From: Chloroflexota bacterium
GTDB lineage: Bacteria > Chloroflexota > Dormibacteria > CF-121
Direction of reading: 5' to 3'
Assembly (NCBI GenBank): GCA_005881215.1
Contig: VBDZ01000161.1
Location: 1 to 35,488 of the forward strand
Length of the DNA: 35,488 bases
The notes under the pieces are model-generated. The model was not told where the DNA came from. It made no database searches and worked only from the letters and a program-made list of their open reading frames with translations. The position numbers and the translations under genes are program-made. Of this stretch, positions 32,707 to 35,488 are shown in pieces (within the stretch, counting starts at the first letter, position 1; each line of letters opens with the position of its first letter).

Positions 32707-32741
32707 AACTCTTCCGGCGATCGGTCGAGCCACACCGCGGG

Positions 32742-32747
32742 TAGAAT
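32742..32747 (+). promoter_or_regulatory. -10 element of the SRP RNA gene
   Basis: TAGAAT at 32742-32747 is one mismatch from TATAAT and lies 7 bases before the predicted first base of the SRP RNA. No good -35 hexamer is seen at 16-18 bases upstream. Confidence 0.5.
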
Positions 32748-32753
32748 GACGTC

Positions 32754-33021
32754 GATCGCGCTAGACGGGGAGTTAGCGGTGCCCTGTACCCGCAATCCGC
32801 TACAGCGGGGTCGAATTCCCCTTTGAGGGGTGCGCTGTCCGGAGTGGCGTTTCGTGTGACTGCGTTGATGGCCTGGTCCTGCGCGACCTGGTTCCGTGAA
32901 CCCCGTCAGGTCCGGAAGGAAGCAGCGGTAAGCGGGGTGCCGGGGGCGCCGCAGCCCACCGGGCCTGAGTGGTCCGCGTTGTGTCCCCGGGCGGCGCCAC
33001 AACGAGGAGGGGTGCGCGGTC
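32754..33021 (+). ncRNA. ffs: signal recognition particle RNA, large bacterial type with Alu domain
   Basis: About 268 nt. The 5' part carries the Alu-domain block AGCGGTGCCCTGTACCCGCA (20 bases shown, about 32774-32793), as in the Bacillus large SRP RNA. The apical domain IV hairpin has GTCAGGTCCGGAAGGAAGCA (about 32904-32923), which includes the symmetric Ffh-binding loop with GGAAGCAGC and GTCAGGTCCGG. The ends pair: GATCGCGC (32754-32761) with GCGCGGTC (33014-33021), with one G-U pair, which sets the limits. The RNA scaffolds Ffh for co-translational membrane targeting. The large form suits the predicted Gram-positive or Chloroflexota-like host. Confidence 0.95.
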
Positions 33022-33084
33022 AAACTCCAGAAATCTAAGGGCGGACTTCCAGGTCCAACCGTTGCGGTCGGCCAGACATGCTGT

Positions 33085-33114
33085 TGACGTTAGCCGGTTT
33101 CGGGTCTAACGTCA
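33085..33114. promoter_or_regulatory. inverted repeat overlapping a promoter before the FmdB gene
   Basis: TGACGTTAG (33085-33093) and CTAACGTCA (33106-33114) form a perfect 9-base inverted repeat with a 12-base spacer. TTGACG (33084-33089) and TAACGT (33107-33112) lie inside the two arms at 17-base spacing and could be -35 and -10 boxes. It may be an operator, or an RNA hairpin ending SRP transcription. Confidence 0.45.
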
Positions 33115-33156
33115 GAGGTAGCCGACGGATCGGTCAGATTCAGGAGGATACTCGCC

Positions 33157-33318
33157 ATGCCGGTTTACGAGTTCGACTGCTCCAAGTGCGGCGAGCGATT
33201 CGAGGTGATGGGCAGTTACGCGGAGCGTGAAAAAGAGCACGCCTGTCCGAAGTGCGGGAGTTCAGAGGTGAAGCAGGCCATCTCGCTCTTCTCCGCGGCG
33301 CCGCCTAAATCGTTCTAA
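33157..33318 (+). CDS. FmdB-family zinc-ribbon protein
   Basis: A 53-residue protein, too short for many gene finders. It starts at ATG 33157 after a good ribosome site (AGGAGG, 33142-33147). The sequence MPVYEFDCSKCGERFEV, then ACPKCGSSEVKQAISLFS, is the classic FmdB/CxxC ribbon: CSKC and CPKC bind one zinc. Family members are putative regulatory or scaffold proteins of unknown role, once linked to formamidase expression. It is followed, with frames overlapping at the stop, by a membrane protein. The promoter region carries a strong inverted repeat. Confidence 0.92.
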   Translation: MPVYEFDCSKCGERFEVMGSYAEREKEHACPKCGSSEVKQAISLFSAAPPKSF

Positions 33319-33386
33319 CCAAGGCCCGGTCGGCGAAGGGCGCGCTGCTGGCCCTGGTAGCCGTTTCGGTCGCGGGGACCGCTGAC

Positions 33387-33698
33387 GTGGCGGAGTTTCT
33401 CTCAACCCGGACCTCGATGTTCACCGACGCTCCGGGACGTGCGGTCGGTACGGTGGTCGGACTGGGTCTTTGGTTGGCTCTACTTGGGATAGCCACGACG
33501 CGATACGTTCGTGGCGAGCGACCAGGACAGGGCTCGGCGACACTAGGATTGGCAGGATTAGTCGCTGCCGGCAATATCGGTCTCGCGGCCATTCATCTAA
33601 AGGTTGGCGTCGGAGGAGTCCGACCATTTGTCGGTGGAGCTCTCGGAATCCTCGCCTTCATCCTCGCGGTCGCGAGTCGCGAAAGGGTGAGTGATTAG
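33387..33698 (+). CDS. small membrane protein, unknown function
   Basis: From GTG 33387 the protein has 103 residues and two or three membrane helices (GTVVGLGLWLALLGIAT, LAGLVAAGNIGLAAIHL, FVGGALGILAFILAVA). The same frame is open from just inside the FmdB stop (33309) and encodes another hydrophobic stretch, SAKGALLALVAVSVAGTADV (20 residues), which looks like a natural first helix. That stretch has no ATG, GTG or TTG before it. The real start may thus be non-canonical and coupled to FmdB. The stop overlaps the end of the convergent gene by 4 bases. Confidence 0.6.
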   Translation: MAEFLSTRTSMFTDAPGRAVGTVVGLGLWLALLGIATTRYVRGERPGQGSATLGLAGLVAAGNIGLAAIHLKVGVGGVRPFVGGALGILAFILAVASRERVSD

Positions 33699-34705
33699 GC
33701 GGCCCGGCGTGAGGCGGTCGCGTGCAGCGCAGACTTGAAAGCGGACGCGGCGCTGACCGTGGGAATTCGGTATGGCGTCCACCGATTGATGCGCTGCGGA
33801 TTCAGGGTGGTGGTGAAGAGCAGGTAGGCGCCTTTCCCTGAGGCGAGCCTGGCGAAGTCCGTCGACGGCACAAACCAGCTCCACGGATACCACTCGGCGT
33901 GCTGGCGGTCGTAATGCTGGACCAGGATGAAGTGACGCGGGTGAGGACAGAAAGTCGCCGCATGGATGTTGGCCTGGATCAACTGCGTAGAGTTGGTGAC
34001 CGCCGATCCATGGATGGCAATCGACGCCCAGCGTCCGGTTGTTTTGGAGAAGGCGACCCGGTGGCGGCCGAAGTTGTCCGGAGCCGCGGCCATCAAGACC
34101 TCGTCCCCCGACGCCGCCTCGAGAAAGCCAGCGTCGAAGTGCCGCTCGAAGAAGGCGCCGGTCTCAATCGGGTTGGTGGAGACGCCAGGTAAGGGGGATT
34201 TGCGTGGTGGAAGGATCGACCAGCCCCGAGCCGCGGCCAGCTCACGGACCGCAACCTGGTACTTCGCCGCGCGGTCGCGCGCCAGGCCGGACGGATTCGC
34301 GACGAACAGCCAGCGGTCGGTGCGCCCGCCGGAACGATCCTGGGTGCAGACCTCGGCGAGTCTTGTGCTGGAAAACAGCCACGCTGGGTCGACCAGGTCG
34401 CGGATCTTCAGGTCGAATCGAACCACGGTGAAATCCAGATGGCGCCTGGGGTGCAGGGCCGGCGTGTTGAATCCCAATTCGACAATGTTTGCCTGGTGAG
34501 TGCTGGCGGTGCCCTTGATCTGGTCCAGCCTGAAGTCGTAGGAGCCGAGCGGCGCCCGGGCACGATCGTAGCCGCCGGTGTCATGGAGTGGCACATAGGT
34601 TTCGAGCTGGCCGGGCCACGAGAGGACGTAGGCTTCATCGATCCGGTTTTCGATGATCCATCCCAACTGGGCGCCGTCGGGGCGCCAACTTCCGGCTTGC
34701 CGCAC
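33695..34705 (-). CDS. unknown protein with PD-(D/E)XK-like N-terminal region
   Basis: About 336 residues from GTG 34705. The first 60 residues resemble the nuclease-fold pattern of PD-(D/E)XK proteins: QLGWIIENRIDEAYVLSWPG (helix with Glu), LHDTGGYDRA (Asp), and YDFRLDQIKGTAS (Q-x-K in the place of E-x-K). The substitution of Glu by Gln occurs in several families of this fold. The rest (DFTVVRFDLKIRDLVDPAWLF, WLFVANPSGLARD, FFERHFDAGFLEAASGDEVL, each cited separately) has no clear match. The upstream frame runs through two palindromic repeats and is not taken as coding. It converges on the small membrane protein with a 4-base overlap. Confidence 0.6.
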   Translation of the reverse strand: MRQAGSWRPDGAQLGWIIENRIDEAYVLSWPGQLETYVPLHDTGGYDRARAPLGSYDFRLDQIKGTASTHQANIVELGFNTPALHPRRHLDFTVVRFDLKIRDLVDPAWLFSSTRLAEVCTQDRSGGRTDRWLFVANPSGLARDRAAKYQVAVRELAAARGWSILPPRKSPLPGVSTNPIETGAFFERHFDAGFLEAASGDEVLMAAAPDNFGRHRVAFSKTTGRWASIAIHGSAVTNSTQLIQANIHAATFCPHPRHFILVQHYDRQHAEWYPWSWFVPSTDFARLASGKGAYLLFTTTLNPQRINRWTPYRIPTVSAASAFKSALHATASRRAA

Positions 34706-34741
34706 ATGAGTAGATCGCAAAAATGGGGTCGCTCGTGCGAT

Positions 34742-34810
34742 ACCCCCTCCCCGACCCTCCCCACAAGGGGGAGGGAGAGGCCCCGCCTTCCCCACAAGGG
34801 GGGAGGGATT
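34742..34810. repeat. palindromic GC-rich repeat (REP-like), two copies
   Basis: CCCTCCCC-ACAA-GGGGGAGGG at about 34755-34776 and CTTCCCC-ACAA-GGGGGGAGGG at about 34787-34808, each with a CCCC-rich lead. They fill the gap between the flavoprotein stop (34810) and the start region of the PD-(D/E)XK-like gene. Confidence 0.8.
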
Positions 34811-35488
34811 TAGCGCCGCAATGACCAGAGGTCGACCCGGTCGTCGGCCAGCGCGGCATCAGAAACCGGAACCTGGGCGCGAATCAGGCCCTGGCAAGCC
34901 CGCAGGTCGCTGTCGGCATCGATCTCAGGATCCCCGCCGCGGTTCAGACCAAAGGCGGCCTTCATGATGCCGTTCGACAGATAGAAGGCCAGGAATTGCA
35001 GCGTCGCCTGGCTGCCTCGGATCACGATCCGATCCCAGGTCCTGGCGTACCCCACGTACTCGATCTTGTGCTCGTATTCGTCCGACCAGAAGCTATGGAT
35101 ATCGTCGTAGGGTCGAGGGTCGCCGAGCATCGCCCGAGCCGCGGCCCGAGCTTGCTTTTCCGCGTTGTTGTAGTGCTCGACGCGCAGCCGGCCGAACACG
35201 GGATGGAGGTGATTCGCGACATCGCCGGCGGCGTAGACATCCGGCACATTCGTCCGGCAGGATTCATCGACCAGGATCCCGTTGTCCAGGGTGATCGGGC
35301 TGGAGCGGACGGCGTCGACGACCGGCTCGATCCCGATCCCCAGCACCGCAAAGTCACAGTCGATCCGCGCGCCCTTGGCGGTGATCGCGCGCGTCACCTG
35401 CACCGAACCCTCGAACCCAACCACCTGGTCCTCGGTCAGCAGCTGTACGCCGTGGTCTCGGTGAATGCCGGCCATTACCTCGCCGATC
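34810..35488 (-). CDS. FAD-dependent ferredoxin reductase-type oxidoreductase, C-terminal part (5' end outside window)
   Basis: The frame runs off the window end; 226 residues are visible. Features of the rhodocoxin/putidaredoxin reductase group are present: HRDHGVQLLTEDQVVGFEG, DFAVLGIGIEPVVDAV (end of the NAD domain), GILVDESCRTNVPDVYAAGDV (FAD-binding 'T..p.iyA.GD', cited in part as NVPDVYAAGDV), HYNNAEKQARAAARAML, and FWSDEYEHKIEYVGYA (start of the reductase C-terminal domain). Such enzymes pass electrons from NAD(P)H to ferredoxin partners of oxygenases. It stops at a repeat element. A link to the epoxidase genes 11 kb away is possible (paaE is missing) but unsupported. Confidence 0.88.
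   Translation of the reverse strand, partial: IGEVMAGIHRDHGVQLLTEDQVVGFEGSVQVTRAITAKGARIDCDFAVLGIGIEPVVDAVRSSPITLDNGILVDESCRTNVPDVYAAGDVANHLHPVFGRLRVEHYNNAEKQARAAARAMLGDPRPYDDIHSFWSDEYEHKIEYVGYARTWDRIVIRGSQATLQFLAFYLSNGIMKAAFGLNRGGDPEIDADSDLRACQGLIRAQVPVSDAALADDRVDLWSLRR

Overview
The window is high-GC (roughly two thirds G+C), gene-dense bacterial DNA with many 1-4 nt gene overlaps. The large SRP RNA with an Alu domain, the Tad-type pilins, an unusual phenylacetyl-CoA epoxidase set and an actinobacterial/chloroflexal style of nucleoside salvage genes fit a Gram-positive-like or Chloroflexota/Dormibacterota-type organism. That placement is inference; no rRNA or marker gene settles it.

Layout. 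1-5125: tail of a metallo-beta-lactamase-fold hydrolase, a membrane-anchored DUF2330 protein, an orphan MalK/UgpC-type ABC ATPase, a HAD phosphatase, a small membrane protein and adenosine deaminase. 5325-15652 (minus strand): a nucleoside uptake and salvage block, read from right to left as pyrimidine-nucleoside phosphorylase, a lone TadE-like gene, uridine phosphorylase, a truncated YdeI-like gene, uracil phosphoribosyltransferase, then a BMP-type nucleoside ABC importer with one ATPase, two permeases and three BMP-family binding proteins. 15676-18843: a MntP-like exporter facing three Tad pilin-like genes. 19009-20901: structured RNA copy 1, a beta-propeller lipoprotein and a small anchored protein. 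20946-24152: an epoxide-hydrolase-like alpha/beta hydrolase divergent from paaA-paaD(N)-paaB-paaC-paaD(C). 24178-26568: a methyltransferase, structured RNA copy 2, an HtrA-like protease and a small unknown. 26700-31030: two HD-GYP receptor proteins flanking an anchored beta-sandwich protein. 31076-33698: a SirB1-type protein, membrane proteins, SRP RNA and an FmdB zinc ribbon. 33695-35488: a PD-(D/E)XK-like unknown and a partial ferredoxin-reductase-type flavoprotein.

Most interesting: two copies (19068-19314 and 25074-25249) of an RNA I do not recognise. They share a 10-bp closing helix and an invariant ten-base hairpin loop on a stem whose bases have changed in a compensatory way. They also share further GNRA-capped hairpins with covarying pairs and the same upstream block (GTTY, GAAC-N4-GTTY, N4, TTGCGG) at the same spacing. 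Copy 2 lies between converging gene ends, so it is not a leader of any gene.

Second: a GC-rich palindromic repeat family sits at five gene junctions and is translated in frame. It forms the N-termini of both halves of a split PaaD and replaces the C-terminal half of the YdeI-like protein. Third: several tightly coupled genes have family homology extending upstream of any ATG, GTG or TTG.
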